A stretch of DNA of 64,000 nucleotides. Source: Castellaniella daejeonensis. Lineage in GTDB: Bacteria > Pseudomonadota > Gammaproteobacteria > Burkholderiales > Burkholderiaceae_B. A program made the translations under genes and the position numbers. This document shows, piece after piece, positions 54,214-62,990 of this stretch. The notes below the pieces were generated by a model. That model saw nothing but the letters and a program-made list of their open reading frames with translations. It was not told the DNA's origin and made no database searches. Each line of letters opens with the position of its first letter. The stretch's first letter is position 1. The stretch spans positions 124,001-188,000 of the forward strand of contig NZ_BAAAFN010000008.1 of NCBI RefSeq assembly GCF_039523555.1, in the 5' to 3' direction.

Positions 54214-55571
54214 TGGCCAAGGCACGAACCCTGTTCCTTTGCTCCGATTGCGGCGGCACTTCTCCCAAATGGGAAGGCCGCTGCCCGCATTGCGGCGCCT
54301 GGAACACACTGCAGGAAACCCGCGAATCCCCGGCCGCGGCCGCCGGCCATCGTTATGCGCCGCTGGCTGCCTCCACCCCGGTGCGCCGCCTGTCCGAGAT
54401 CGAGGCGCGCGAACAGGCGCGCAATCCCACTGGCATCGAGGAGTTCGACCGCGTCCTGGGCGGAGGCCTGGTGGCCGGCGCCGTGGTGCTGATCGGTGGC
54501 GATCCGGGAATCGGCAAATCGACGCTGCTGCTGCAGGCGCTTGCCAGCCTGTCCGAACGCGGTCCGGTGCTCTACGTCACCGGCGAAGAGTCCGCCGAGC
54601 AGGTCGCCCTGCGTGCCCAGCGCCTGGGCGTATCGGGCGATGGTGTTGACCTGCTGGCCGAAATCCGCCTGGAGCAGATCACCCAGGCCCTGGTCGAGCG
54701 CCAGCCTGGCGTGGCGGTCATCGATTCCATCCAGACCCTGTATTCCGGCGAACTGACGGCAGCCCCCGGCTCGGTGTCCCAGGTGCGCGAATGCGCCGCC
54801 CAGCTGACCCGCATCGCCAAGCAGACCGGGATCACCCTGATCCTGATCGGCCATGTCACCAAGGACGGCGCTCTGGCCGGCCCTCGCGTGCTGGAGCATA
54901 TCGTCGACACCGTCCTGTATTTCGAGGGCGACACTCATTCTTCGTTCCGCCTGGTGCGGGCCATCAAGAACCGTTTCGGCGCCGTCAACGAGCTGGGTGT
55001 ATTCGCCATGACCGACCGGGGCCTGCGCGGGGTGAGCAATCCGTCCGCGCTGTTCCTGGCGGGCCATTCGCGCGAGGTTGCCGGCTCCTGCGTCATGGCC
55101 ACCCAGGAAGGCACCCGCCCGCTGCTGGTCGAAGTGCAGGCTCTGGTGGACACGGCCCATGTCCCCAATCCGCGCAGGCTGTCCGTGGGCCTTGAAAGCA
55201 GCCGCCTGGCCATGCTGCTGGCCGTGCTGCATCGCCATGCGGGGATCGCCACCTACGACCAGGATGTCTTCGTCAATGCCGTCGGCGGCGTGCGCATCAT
55301 GGAACCTGCCGCCGACCTGGCCGTGGCCCTGGCGATCCTGTCGTCCATGCGCGACCGGCCTCTGCCGGCCGGTTTGCTGGCCTTCGGCGAGATCGGGCTG
55401 GCGGGCGAGATCCGGCCGGCGCCGCGCGGCCAGGAACGCCTGCGGGAGGCCGCCAAGCTGGGCTTCGGGCTGGCCGTCGTCCCGCGCGCCAACCTGCCGC
55501 GCCAGCCCATCGAGGGGTTGCGCATCCAGGCCGTCGACCGCGTCGAAGACGTGCTCGGCGTGCTGGCCTGA
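54213..55571 (+). CDS. radA: DNA repair protein RadA (Sms)
   Basis: RadA is a RecA-like DnaB-type motor that extends recombination intermediates and branch migration. The 452 residues show the N-terminal zinc finger (C-S-D-C and C-P-H-C), Walker A GGDPGIGKSTL, the RadA-specific KNRFG motif (KNRFGAVNELGVF) and a C-terminal Lon-protease-like domain (about 280-450) without the protease catalytic site. It starts one nucleotide into the SDR stop codon, so translation is coupled. Sensor genes near it do not suggest any special use. Confidence 0.95.
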   Translation: MAKARTLFLCSDCGGTSPKWEGRCPHCGAWNTLQETRESPAAAAGHRYAPLAASTPVRRLSEIEAREQARNPTGIEEFDRVLGGGLVAGAVVLIGGDPGIGKSTLLLQALASLSERGPVLYVTGEESAEQVALRAQRLGVSGDGVDLLAEIRLEQITQALVERQPGVAVIDSIQTLYSGELTAAPGSVSQVRECAAQLTRIAKQTGITLILIGHVTKDGALAGPRVLEHIVDTVLYFEGDTHSSFRLVRAIKNRFGAVNELGVFAMTDRGLRGVSNPSALFLAGHSREVAGSCVMATQEGTRPLLVEVQALVDTAHVPNPRRLSVGLESSRLAMLLAVLHRHAGIATYDQDVFVNAVGGVRIMEPAADLAVALAILSSMRDRPLPAGLLAFGEIGLAGEIRPAPRGQERLREAAKLGFGLAVVPRANLPRQPIEGLRIQAVDRVEDVLGVLA

Positions 55572-55581
55572 GAGGTTCGCG

Positions 55582-56358
55582 ATGGACGGACTCTGGCTGA
55601 TCCCCGCCTGCCTGGCCGCGGGCGGGCTGATCGGATTTTCGGGGGGGGTGCTGGGCATCGGCGGCGGGCTGTTCGCCATTCCCCTGCTGGGGCTGATCCT
55701 GGGCTACGAGCAGCAGGCGGCCCAGGGGACGGCGCTCATCATGGTGCTGCCGGCCATCTTGCTCACGTTGCGCAAATATCACCAGCACGCGCCCATCGAC
55801 TGGCGCTCGGCGGCGGCCGGGGCCTGCAGTTCCATCGTCTGCACCTGGATCGGAGCGCGGATCGCCCTGGGGCTCGATCCCTGGCTGCTGCGCCGCATCT
55901 ATGCGGGTTTCGTGTTTCTGATCGCCATGTTCTATTTCCGTGAGAGCCTGGGGCGCCGCGCCCGGCCCAGGCCGGCCGCGTTCTACCGCGAGGTCGGCCA
56001 GGTGCGCAAGCTCTGGTATTTCTGCGTCGGCGTCTGCGCCGGGCTGGCCGGAGGAATCTTCGGCGTGGGTGGCGCCGTGCTGGCGGTACCCTTCCTGACC
56101 TCGTTCTTTCACTTGCGCCAGACTTCGGCCCAGGCGGTGGCGCTGGCGATGATCGTGCCGGGCACCTGCGTGGCGCTGGCGACCTACGCCTGGCACGGGC
56201 AGGCGCACGGCCTGGTGGGCATTCCCCTGGCCGTCGGCAGCCTGCTGTGCGTACCCTACGGGGTGCGCCTGGCCTACGCGCTGCCCGAAGCACGCCTGAA
56301 ACTGATCTTTGCCTGCATGCTGTTGGTCATCATGGGCCTGCTGCTGATGCGGGGATGA
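55582..56358 (+). CDS. TSUP-family (TauE/SafE) membrane transporter
   Basis: The 258-residue protein has about eight predicted helices and two TSUP repeats, each opening with a glycine-rich helix: GLIGFSGGVLGIGGGLFAIP (about 18-37) and GLAGGIFGVGGAVLAVP (about 155-171). Members export or import organosulfur or sulfite-like anions and short organic acids. The substrate is unknown. It follows radA by 10 nt, probably in the same operon. A structured repeat array starts right behind its stop codon. Confidence 0.88.
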   Translation: MDGLWLIPACLAAGGLIGFSGGVLGIGGGLFAIPLLGLILGYEQQAAQGTALIMVLPAILLTLRKYHQHAPIDWRSAAAGACSSIVCTWIGARIALGLDPWLLRRIYAGFVFLIAMFYFRESLGRRARPRPAAFYREVGQVRKLWYFCVGVCAGLAGGIFGVGGAVLAVPFLTSFFHLRQTSAQAVALAMIVPGTCVALATYAWHGQAHGLVGIPLAVGSLLCVPYGVRLAYALPEARLKLIFACMLLVIMGLLLMRG

Positions 56359-56560
56359 GGCAGGACACAGGACAGTCCCCTGCGGACTGTCCTGTGCCTG
56401 CCGAATCCGAGCCGCATGCAGGCGGCGAGGTGGAGAGATGGTGCAATTGGGACTGTCCTGTGCCTGCCGAATCCGAGCCGCATGCAGGCGGCGAGGTGGA
56501 GAGATGGTGCAATTGGGACTGTCCTGTGCCTGCCGAATCCGAGCCGCATGCAGGCGGCGA
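56359..56560 (+). repeat. Structured repeat element, copy 2 (hairpin plus 2.7 units of 66 bp)
   Basis: A stem of 13 bp (CACAGGACAGTCC, loop CCTGC, with further pairing around one bulged A) is followed by units of 66 bp starting at 56385, 56451 and 56517. The first two are identical; the third stops after 44 nt. Each unit contains a stem GCCGC...GCGGC flanked by GA/GA and CC/GG. The array lies directly after the TSUP stop codon and ends about 35 nt before kdkA. No spacers separate the units, so it is not a CRISPR. Relatedness to the element at 29826 is clear. Confidence 0.88.
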
Positions 56561-56595
56561 AGTGAGGGGCGGATGTCGCCCGGGAGACATGAGTG

Positions 56596-57318
56596 ATGAA
56601 TTGCATGCCACCAGACTGGGCTGTGCACCGCTTTCCTGGCGGTGCATTCTGCGTGCCGGCACGCTTTGCCGGACAGGCCGGCCCGGATTGGTTCGATGCG
56701 GCACGCTCCGGCGCCGTGCCGGTGGGAGAGGGCGGCCGCCAGGCTGCCTGGTTCGTCGATGGGGTCCACGGCCCCGCCGTCCTGCGCCATTACCGGCGCG
56801 GCGGCCTGCGCGCGCGGCTGGGTGGCCGCGAATCCTACCTGTGGTTGGGAGAATCCCGTGTGCGGGCCTATGCCGAAGTGAAGGTGCTGGACCACCTGCG
56901 CCGGGCCGGACTGCGGGTGCCCGAGCCGTTGGGTGCGGCATACTGGCGGGCAGGAATTGCCGCCACCGGGCCGCACCCGGGCGGAATTCTTTACCGCAAC
57001 GCCATTCTGGTGGCGCGCATCCAGGGCGCGCAGGCCCTGGCGGGACGTCTGGACAGGGCCGATCCCGCCGCCGTTGCGCGGGCCATCGACGCGATGCATG
57101 CAGCGGGCGTCTGGCACGCGGACCTGAACGCCTACAACATCCTTTTCGATGCCGACGAACGGGTCTGGATCATCGACTTCGATCGCGCGCGCCTGGGTGT
57201 GGTATCCCCGGAACAGGCGAAAAAAAACCGGTTGCGCCTGCGCCGGTCTTTGGTTAAGGTAGCCGGCGCGCGCGGAGCGCAGTGGTGGGATGCGTTATCC
57301 CGTTGTTTTCCTCCATGA
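56596..57318 (+). CDS. kdkA: 3-deoxy-D-manno-octulosonic acid (Kdo) kinase
   Basis: KdkA phosphorylates the single Kdo residue on lipid A at its O-4, as in Bordetella and Haemophilus, where the transferase adds only one Kdo. The 240-residue protein has the kinase-like fold with a VLRHYRRGG nucleotide-contact strand (about 58-66), the catalytic H-A-D-L-N-A-Y-N-I-L-F (about 175-185) and the metal-binding D-F-D-R-A-R. The ATG has GGGAGA upstream; a GTG one codon earlier is possible. An A8 run (57220-57227) near the end makes the heptamer A_AAA_AAC. It lies between the repeat array and potF. Confidence 0.92.
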   Translation: MNCMPPDWAVHRFPGGAFCVPARFAGQAGPDWFDAARSGAVPVGEGGRQAAWFVDGVHGPAVLRHYRRGGLRARLGGRESYLWLGESRVRAYAEVKVLDHLRRAGLRVPEPLGAAYWRAGIAATGPHPGGILYRNAILVARIQGAQALAGRLDRADPAAVARAIDAMHAAGVWHADLNAYNILFDADERVWIIDFDRARLGVVSPEQAKKNRLRLRRSLVKVAGARGAQWWDALSRCFPP

Positions 57319-57332
57319 TAGGGACCCATGCC

Positions 57333-58430
57333 ATGAAAATCGGCACCGTTCACACCCTGTTGGCCGCCGCCGCGCTGATCGCCGCGGTTCCGGCGTCCGC
57401 CCAGGATCGCGTCGTCAACGTCTACAACTGGGCTGAATACACTGCCCCCGACACCCTGTCCGGTTTCGAGAAGACCACCGGCATCAAGATCCGCTACGAC
57501 GTCTACGACACCAACGATACCCTCCAGGCCAAGCTGCTGACGGGCAAGTCGGGGTACGACGTGGTCGTGCCTTCCACTCACTACGCAGCCCGCCAGATCC
57601 AGGGCGGCCTGTTCCAGAAGCTGGACCGTTCCAAGATCCCCAACTGGCAATATCTGGATCCCGACCTGATGGCCCTGGTCGCCACCGTCGATCCGGGCAA
57701 CCAGTATCTGGTCCCCTGGGGCTATGGCACCAACGGCCTGGGCTACAACGTCACCAAGGTGCGCGAGATCATGGGCCAGGACGCGCCCCTGAACTCCTGG
57801 GACATGCTGTTCAAGCCCGAAAACGCAGCCAAGCTGCAGTCCTGCGGCATTTCCATCCTGGACGAGGCCGCGCAGGTTTTTCCCGCGGTGCTGCACTACC
57901 TGGGCAAGGATCCCAACAGCAGCGATCCCAAGGACTACGAGGCCGCGCTCGCCCTGCTCAAGACCATCCGGCCCTATGTGCGCCAGTTCAGCTCCTCGGG
58001 CTACATCGACGAACTGGCCTCGGGCGGCCTGTGCATGGTCTACGGCTTTTCGGGCGACGTGATGATCGCCGCGTCGCGTGCGAAAGAAGCCAAGAAATCC
58101 TACGCCATCGACTACTACATTCCCGACGGCGGGGCGCCGGTCTGGTTCGACACCATGGCCATCCCCAAGAGCGCGGAGCACGTCGACGAGGCGCACGCCT
58201 TCATCAACTACATCGAGACACCGCAGGTGCATGCGGCGATCACCAATACCATGTACTACCCCAATGCCAACAAAGAGGCGCGCAAGTACGTGGTCGAGGA
58301 AGTCGCCAGCAATCCCATGATCTATCCCTCGCCCGAGGTCTCTCGCACGCTGTTCGTCATCAAGCCCCAGCCCCTGAACATCCTGCGCCTGCAGACGCAG
58401 ATGTGGGCGCAGCTCAAGACCGGGCGCTGA
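57333..58430 (+). CDS. potF: Polyamine ABC transporter, periplasmic binding protein (PotF type)
   Basis: The 365-residue protein binds putrescine or a related polyamine in the periplasm. The signal peptide is MKIGTVHTLLAAAALIAAVP with cleavage after ASA. The mature protein begins DRVVNVYNWAEY and shows Y-D-V-Y-D-T-N-D-T-L-Q-A-K-L-L-T-G, Y-D-V-V-V-P-S and W-F-D-T-M-A-I-P, which match PotF rather than PotD. It starts 14 nt after kdkA and shares an ATGA junction with the ATPase gene. The Pot genes lie together in E. coli order potF-G-H-I. Confidence 0.94.
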   Translation: MKIGTVHTLLAAAALIAAVPASAQDRVVNVYNWAEYTAPDTLSGFEKTTGIKIRYDVYDTNDTLQAKLLTGKSGYDVVVPSTHYAARQIQGGLFQKLDRSKIPNWQYLDPDLMALVATVDPGNQYLVPWGYGTNGLGYNVTKVREIMGQDAPLNSWDMLFKPENAAKLQSCGISILDEAAQVFPAVLHYLGKDPNSSDPKDYEAALALLKTIRPYVRQFSSSGYIDELASGGLCMVYGFSGDVMIAASRAKEAKKSYAIDYYIPDGGAPVWFDTMAIPKSAEHVDEAHAFINYIETPQVHAAITNTMYYPNANKEARKYVVEEVASNPMIYPSPEVSRTLFVIKPQPLNILRLQTQMWAQLKTGR

Positions 58431-59560
58431 TGGCGATGCAGGATCCGCGCGGCATGCCTCGCCAGGGCGAGGCCGACGACTTCGTGCGCATGGAGGACGT
58501 CGTCAAGATCTTCGGCGACACCGTGGCCGTGAAGTCCGTCTCCCTGTCGGTGAGGCGGCACGAGATCTTCGCGCTGCTGGGCAGTTCGGGCTGCGGCAAG
58601 TCGACCCTGCTGCGCATGCTGGCGGGGTTCGAGGAGCCCACCTCCGGGCGCATCATCCTGGATGACGAGGACATCACTTCCCTGCCGCCGCACCGGCGGC
58701 CGGTCAACATGATGTTCCAGTCGTATGCGCTCTTCCCGCACATGTCGGTCGAGGCCAACGTGGCCTTCGGCCTGAAGCAGGAAGGCGTGCCGCGCCACGA
58801 GATCCACGAGCGCGTGTTCGAGGCCCTGGACCTGGTGCAGATGGCCGGCTACGCACGCCGCCGCCCGCACCAGCTTTCCGGCGGGCAGCAGCAGCGCGTG
58901 GCCCTGGCGCGCAGCCTGGTCAAGCGGCCCAAGCTGCTGCTGCTCGACGAGCCCATGTCGGCCCTGGACAAGCAGATCCGCCAGGCCACCCAGATCGAGC
59001 TGGTCAAGATCCTGGGGCAGGTCGGCGTCACCTGCATCATGGTCACCCACGACCAGGAAGAGGCCATGACCATGGCCAGCCGCCTGGCCGTCATGACCGA
59101 AGGCCAGATCGTCCAGTGCGGCACGCCGCACGACGTCTACACCTTTCCCAGTTCCCGTTTCGTCGCCGGCTTCATCGGGTCGACGAACCTGTTCACCGGC
59201 ACCATCGTGGTGGACGAGCCCGACCACGTGCTGATCGAGACCGACGCCCTGTCGCGTCCGCTGTACGTCAGTCACGGCATCAGCGAGCCCCTGGGCATGG
59301 AGGTCCACGTTTCCATCCGGCCCGAGCAGATCCGCGTCGGCCGCCAGGCGCCGGAGACCGAATCCAACTGGGGCCACGGCATGGTGTCGCACGTGGCCTG
59401 GATGGGCAGCTATGCCCGCTATCAGGTCCGCCTGGATGCCGGCCAGACCATCGAGGCCAGCGTACCCAGCCTGGACTGGAGCCAGTCGGACGCGCCCGGC
59501 GTGGACGAGGAAGTCTACGTCACATGGTCCCACGACGCCGGTACCGTGCTGGCGTCCTGA
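58430..59560 (+). CDS. potG: Polyamine ABC transporter, ATP-binding protein (PotG type)
   Basis: This 376-residue ATPase has an ABC domain (about 20-255: Walker A GSSGCGKST, signature LSGGQQQRVALARSL, Walker B LLLDEPMSALD, H-loop V-T-H-D-Q-E-E-A-M-T-M) and a C-terminal TOBE domain (about 295-375) as in PotG/PotA. The start overlaps the potF stop by 1 nt (TGATG). Its partner permeases are encoded directly downstream. Confidence 0.94.
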   Translation: MAMQDPRGMPRQGEADDFVRMEDVVKIFGDTVAVKSVSLSVRRHEIFALLGSSGCGKSTLLRMLAGFEEPTSGRIILDDEDITSLPPHRRPVNMMFQSYALFPHMSVEANVAFGLKQEGVPRHEIHERVFEALDLVQMAGYARRRPHQLSGGQQQRVALARSLVKRPKLLLLDEPMSALDKQIRQATQIELVKILGQVGVTCIMVTHDQEEAMTMASRLAVMTEGQIVQCGTPHDVYTFPSSRFVAGFIGSTNLFTGTIVVDEPDHVLIETDALSRPLYVSHGISEPLGMEVHVSIRPEQIRVGRQAPETESNWGHGMVSHVAWMGSYARYQVRLDAGQTIEASVPSLDWSQSDAPGVDEEVYVTWSHDAGTVLAS

Positions 59561-59605
59561 CGGCGCGTTCTTCCGCATTCATCGATTCAGCATCCGGAGC
59601 CTCCG

Positions 59606-60511
59606 ATGCACCTGAAAATCCCCGGTCATCGTCCCAGTGCGCGGCAGTTCGCCATCGGCGTGCCCTACGTCTGGCTGGCGCTGTTCCTGCTGGTCCCGTT
59701 CCTGCTGGTGCTGAAGATCAGTTTCTCGGACCTGCAGTTCGGCATCCCGCCCTATACGCCGATCGCTACGCTGCAGGACCAGACTCTGTCGCTGGCCCTG
59801 CACCTGCGCGGCTATGTGCTGCTGTTCACCGACAGCCTGTACGCCGCCGTGTACCTGAATTCGGTGAAGATGGCCCTGATCACCACCCTCTGCTGCGCGC
59901 TGATCGGCTATCCCATGGCCTATCACATCGCCCGCGCACGGCCGGAGATCCGCAACCTGCTGCTGCTGGGCGTGATCCTGCCGTTCTGGACCTCGCTGCT
60001 GCTGCGCGTGTACGCCTGGGTCGGCATCCTGCGCAACGACGGCCTGCTGAACCATCTGCTGATGGGCCTGGGGCTGATCGATGCGCCGCTGGAAATCTAC
60101 CGCACCGACCTGGCCGTCTACATCGGACTGGTCTACGCCTATCTGCCGTTCTTCATCCTGCCGCTGTACGCCAATCTGGTGAAGCTGGACCATCGCCTGC
60201 TCGAAGCCGCCTACGACCTGGGGGCGCGGCCCTGGAGCGCCTTCCTGCGGATCACGCTGCCCTTGTCGATGCCTGGCGTGGTGGCCGGCGCCATGCTGGT
60301 GTTCATCCCTTCGGTGGGGGAATACGTCATCCCCGAGATGCTGGGCGGGGCCAATACCCTGATGATGGGCCGCGTGATGTGGAATGAATTCTTCAACAAT
60401 GCCGACTGGCCGATGGCGGCCGCCGTCACCTGCGTGATGGTCCTGTTGCTGCTGGTGCCCCTGTCCATTTTCCAGTACAACCAGGCCCGCCAGCTGGGAG
60501 GGCGGCGATGA
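59606..60511 (+). CDS. potH: Polyamine ABC transporter, permease (PotH type)
   Basis: The 301-residue inner-membrane permease has about six helices. The EAA loop that docks to the ATPase reads LLEAAYDLGARPWSAFLRIT (about residue 205). The N-terminus V-W-L-A-L-F-L-L-V-P-F-L-L-V-L-K-I-S-F-S and the I-P-E-M-L-G-G stretch are typical of PotH. It lies 45 nt after the ATPase gene with an AGGA-like site (CCGGAG), and overlaps potI by 4 nt. Confidence 0.93.
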   Translation: MHLKIPGHRPSARQFAIGVPYVWLALFLLVPFLLVLKISFSDLQFGIPPYTPIATLQDQTLSLALHLRGYVLLFTDSLYAAVYLNSVKMALITTLCCALIGYPMAYHIARARPEIRNLLLLGVILPFWTSLLLRVYAWVGILRNDGLLNHLLMGLGLIDAPLEIYRTDLAVYIGLVYAYLPFFILPLYANLVKLDHRLLEAAYDLGARPWSAFLRITLPLSMPGVVAGAMLVFIPSVGEYVIPEMLGGANTLMMGRVMWNEFFNNADWPMAAAVTCVMVLLLLVPLSIFQYNQARQLGGRR

Positions 60512-61314
60512 TGCGCGGCGGCTGGTTCCGTTTCCTGACGCTGGTGATCGGCTACGGCTTCCTGTACGTGCCCATCGCCTGCCTGATGGTGTTCTCGTTC
60601 AACGACTCCACCCTGATGACCTCCTGGTCCGGCTTTTCGTTGCGTTGGTATGCCGAGCTGTTCCAGGACGACGCGCTGTTGTCCGCGGCGAAGCTCTCGC
60701 TGCTGATCGCCACCCTGACCGCCACCGCGGCGGTGGCCATCGGCACCTGGGCCGGCTATGTCCTGGCACGCATGGGGCGGTTCCGGGGCTTCGGCCTGTA
60801 CATCGGCATGCTGAGCGCCCCGCTGGTCATGCCCGAGGTCGTGCTGGGCATTTCGCTGCTGCTGATGTTCGTGGAAATGTCCAAGCTTTTCGGCTGGCCG
60901 GATGGCAACGGCATGTTCACCATCTGGGTGGGCCATGTCACCCTGTGCACCGCCTATGTCGCCGTCATCATCCAGTCGCGCGTGCGCGACCTGGACCGCT
61001 CGCTGGAAGAAGCCGCCCTGGATCTGGGCGCCTCGCCCCTGCGGGTGTTCTTCCAGATCACGCTGCCGCTGATTGCGCCTGCCCTGCTGGCCGCATGGCT
61101 GCTTTCCTTCACCCTGTCGCTGGATGACGTGGTGGTGGCGTCCTTCCTGTCCGGCCCGGGATACACGACCCTGCCGCTGGAAGTCTTCTCCCGCGTGCGC
61201 CTGGGTCTGAAGCCCGAAATCAATGCCCTGGCGACTTTGTTCATGGTGGCCGTGGGCGTGGTCGTCGTCGCGGTCAACCGCATGCAGATCCAGGCGACCA
61301 GGCGGCAGGGCTAG
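60508..61314 (+). CDS. potI: Polyamine ABC transporter, permease (PotI type)
   Basis: The 268-residue permease has about six helices and an EAA motif SLEEAALDLGASPLRVFFQI followed by T-L-P-L-I-A-P-A-L-L (about 165-195). F-N-D-S-x-L-M-T-S-W-S-G-F-S-L-R-W-Y near residue 31 is a PotI hallmark. With PotH it forms the membrane channel. It ends the potFGHI operon; no convincing terminator follows, and the phosphate transporter gene converges on it. Confidence 0.93.
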   Translation: MMRGGWFRFLTLVIGYGFLYVPIACLMVFSFNDSTLMTSWSGFSLRWYAELFQDDALLSAAKLSLLIATLTATAAVAIGTWAGYVLARMGRFRGFGLYIGMLSAPLVMPEVVLGISLLLMFVEMSKLFGWPDGNGMFTIWVGHVTLCTAYVAVIIQSRVRDLDRSLEEAALDLGASPLRVFFQITLPLIAPALLAAWLLSFTLSLDDVVVASFLSGPGYTTLPLEVFSRVRLGLKPEINALATLFMVAVGVVVVAVNRMQIQATRRQG

Positions 61315-61387
61315 GAGCCCGGCCCATCCGCCTGCAGGTGGGTCCCGCCGCGAGCCTGGCGCGCTTGTCCGCGTCCGGGCCGCGCGC

Positions 61388-62863
61388 CTACATGCCCAGC
61401 ACCAGCACCGCCAGGGAAAACAGCCCCGCCGACAGCAGCATGCTGGCCGGGAAGGTCAGCAGCCAGGCCAGCAGAATGATGCGCACGGTGCCGTTGTGCA
61501 GGCCGCTGCGGTTGGCCACCATGGTGCCGGCCACGCCCGAGGACAGCACCTGGGTGGTCGAAACGGGCAGGCTGAAGACATTGGCCACGCCGATGGCGGC
61601 GACGGCGGTGATCTGGGCGGCCATGCCTTGGGCGTACGTCATGCCCTGCCGGCCGATTTTCTCGCCCACGGTCAGCACCACGCGGCGCCAGCCCAGCATG
61701 GTGCCGGCGCCCAGGGCCAGCGCGACGGCGACGATCACCCATAGCGGCGCGTATTCCGTGGTGGCGGTCAGGTCGCCGCGCAGGCGCCGCAAATCGGTTT
61801 TCTCGCCGAGGGACAGCGAGTCCATGCCGGCCACCTTGCGCGCGGTGTCGTCCAGGCAGAGCAGGTAGCGCCGCACCCGCACGCGCGTTTCAGGCGGCAG
61901 GTCGTCATAGGTGTGCACGCCGCTCAGCGTGCCTCGCACTGCCTGGATGGTGCCCAGCGTATCCTGCGGGTTGCAGTGGGACGTCTGGAGCGGATCGAGA
62001 CTGGGCGGGCGCTGGAGCGCCAGGAAGTCGCCCAGCGTATCTGCCTTGCGCTGGTAGAAATCGCTCAGGTGAGCGACGGCGTCGACGGTGCGCTGGACCT
62101 GGTAGGGCGTGCTGGCCGGGTCCAGGACATACTTGGCCGGCACGATGCTGATGAGCACCAGCATGATCAGGCCGATGCCTTTCTGACCGTCGTTGGATCC
62201 GTGCACGAAGCTCACGCACATTGCCGACAGTACCAGCACCAGCCGGTTCCAGAAGGGGGGGTGTTTCTTGTTGTCGATGGCGCGGCGCTGCTCGGGCGTC
62301 TTGTGCATCTTCGAGCCGGCGAACGCTTTCTTGAACCCCAGCAGCAATGCGGCGGCAACGATGAATCCGGCCAGGGGCGAGATGACGAGCGACAGGCCGA
62401 TGTCGATGGCCTTGCCCCAGTTGACGCCGGCACCCACGGGCACGTCCGTCAGCAGGGCATTGGCCAGTCCCACGCCCAGGATCGCGCCGATCAGCGTATG
62501 CGAACTGGAGGCGGGGATGCCGAAATACCAGGTGCCCAGGTTCCAGACGATCGCCGCGACCAGCATGGAAAACGCCATGGCCAGACTGCGTCCGCTGTCC
62601 AGGTCGAGCAGCAGTTCCACGGGGAGCAGGTGGACGATGGCGTAGGCCACCCCCACGCCGCCGAGCAGCACGCCCAGGAAGTTGCAGATGCCCGAGAAGA
62701 GCACCGCCAGGTGCGGCGGCATGGCCTTGGTGTAGATGACCGTGGCAACGGCATTGGCCGTGTCGTGGAAGCCGTTGATGAATTCGAAGACCAGGACGAG
62801 GGCCAGGGCCAGTACGAGGCTGAGCCCGACCGCGAGGGGCAAGCCGGAGAATAGGTCGAACAT
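61388..62863 (-). CDS. pit: PiT-family inorganic phosphate transporter
   Basis: The 491-residue membrane protein is a low-affinity proton/metal-phosphate symporter of the PitA type. The duplicated signature appears as FINGFHDTANAVATVI (about residues 28-43) and FVHGSNDGQKGIG (about 218-230), with the second half S-L-P-V-S-T-T-Q-V-L-S-S-G-V-A-G. A soluble loop of about 125 residues (about 250-375) separates the halves, as in E. coli PitA. No DUF47 PhoU-like partner gene is adjacent. It is convergent with potI. Confidence 0.93.
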   Translation of the reverse strand: MFDLFSGLPLAVGLSLVLALALVLVFEFINGFHDTANAVATVIYTKAMPPHLAVLFSGICNFLGVLLGGVGVAYAIVHLLPVELLLDLDSGRSLAMAFSMLVAAIVWNLGTWYFGIPASSSHTLIGAILGVGLANALLTDVPVGAGVNWGKAIDIGLSLVISPLAGFIVAAALLLGFKKAFAGSKMHKTPEQRRAIDNKKHPPFWNRLVLVLSAMCVSFVHGSNDGQKGIGLIMLVLISIVPAKYVLDPASTPYQVQRTVDAVAHLSDFYQRKADTLGDFLALQRPPSLDPLQTSHCNPQDTLGTIQAVRGTLSGVHTYDDLPPETRVRVRRYLLCLDDTARKVAGMDSLSLGEKTDLRRLRGDLTATTEYAPLWVIVAVALALGAGTMLGWRRVVLTVGEKIGRQGMTYAQGMAAQITAVAAIGVANVFSLPVSTTQVLSSGVAGTMVANRSGLHNGTVRIILLAWLLTFPASMLLSAGLFSLAVLVLGM

Positions 62864-62990
62864 GATGGGGGTGCGTTCGGAAGACTCGGCATTATTGCAA
62901 ATTTGAGAAGGAAAGTTTGAATATCCCTTCCGTGAGGATGCCGCCTTCGGGCCGGCCCCGGTCGGCCGAATGGCCGGTTTCCTGCGGAAA

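Noticed and set aside
56385..56560. CRISPR array
   Set aside because: The units are contiguous and identical without unique spacers, and no cas genes are present.
56274..56606. Minus-strand open frame with a 22-residue peptide repeated three times
   Set aside because: The repeat unit is 66 bp, a multiple of three, so any frame through it gives a periodic peptide. There is no ribosome site, the frame overlaps the TSUP gene end, and the nucleotide pattern shows paired stems rather than codon structure.
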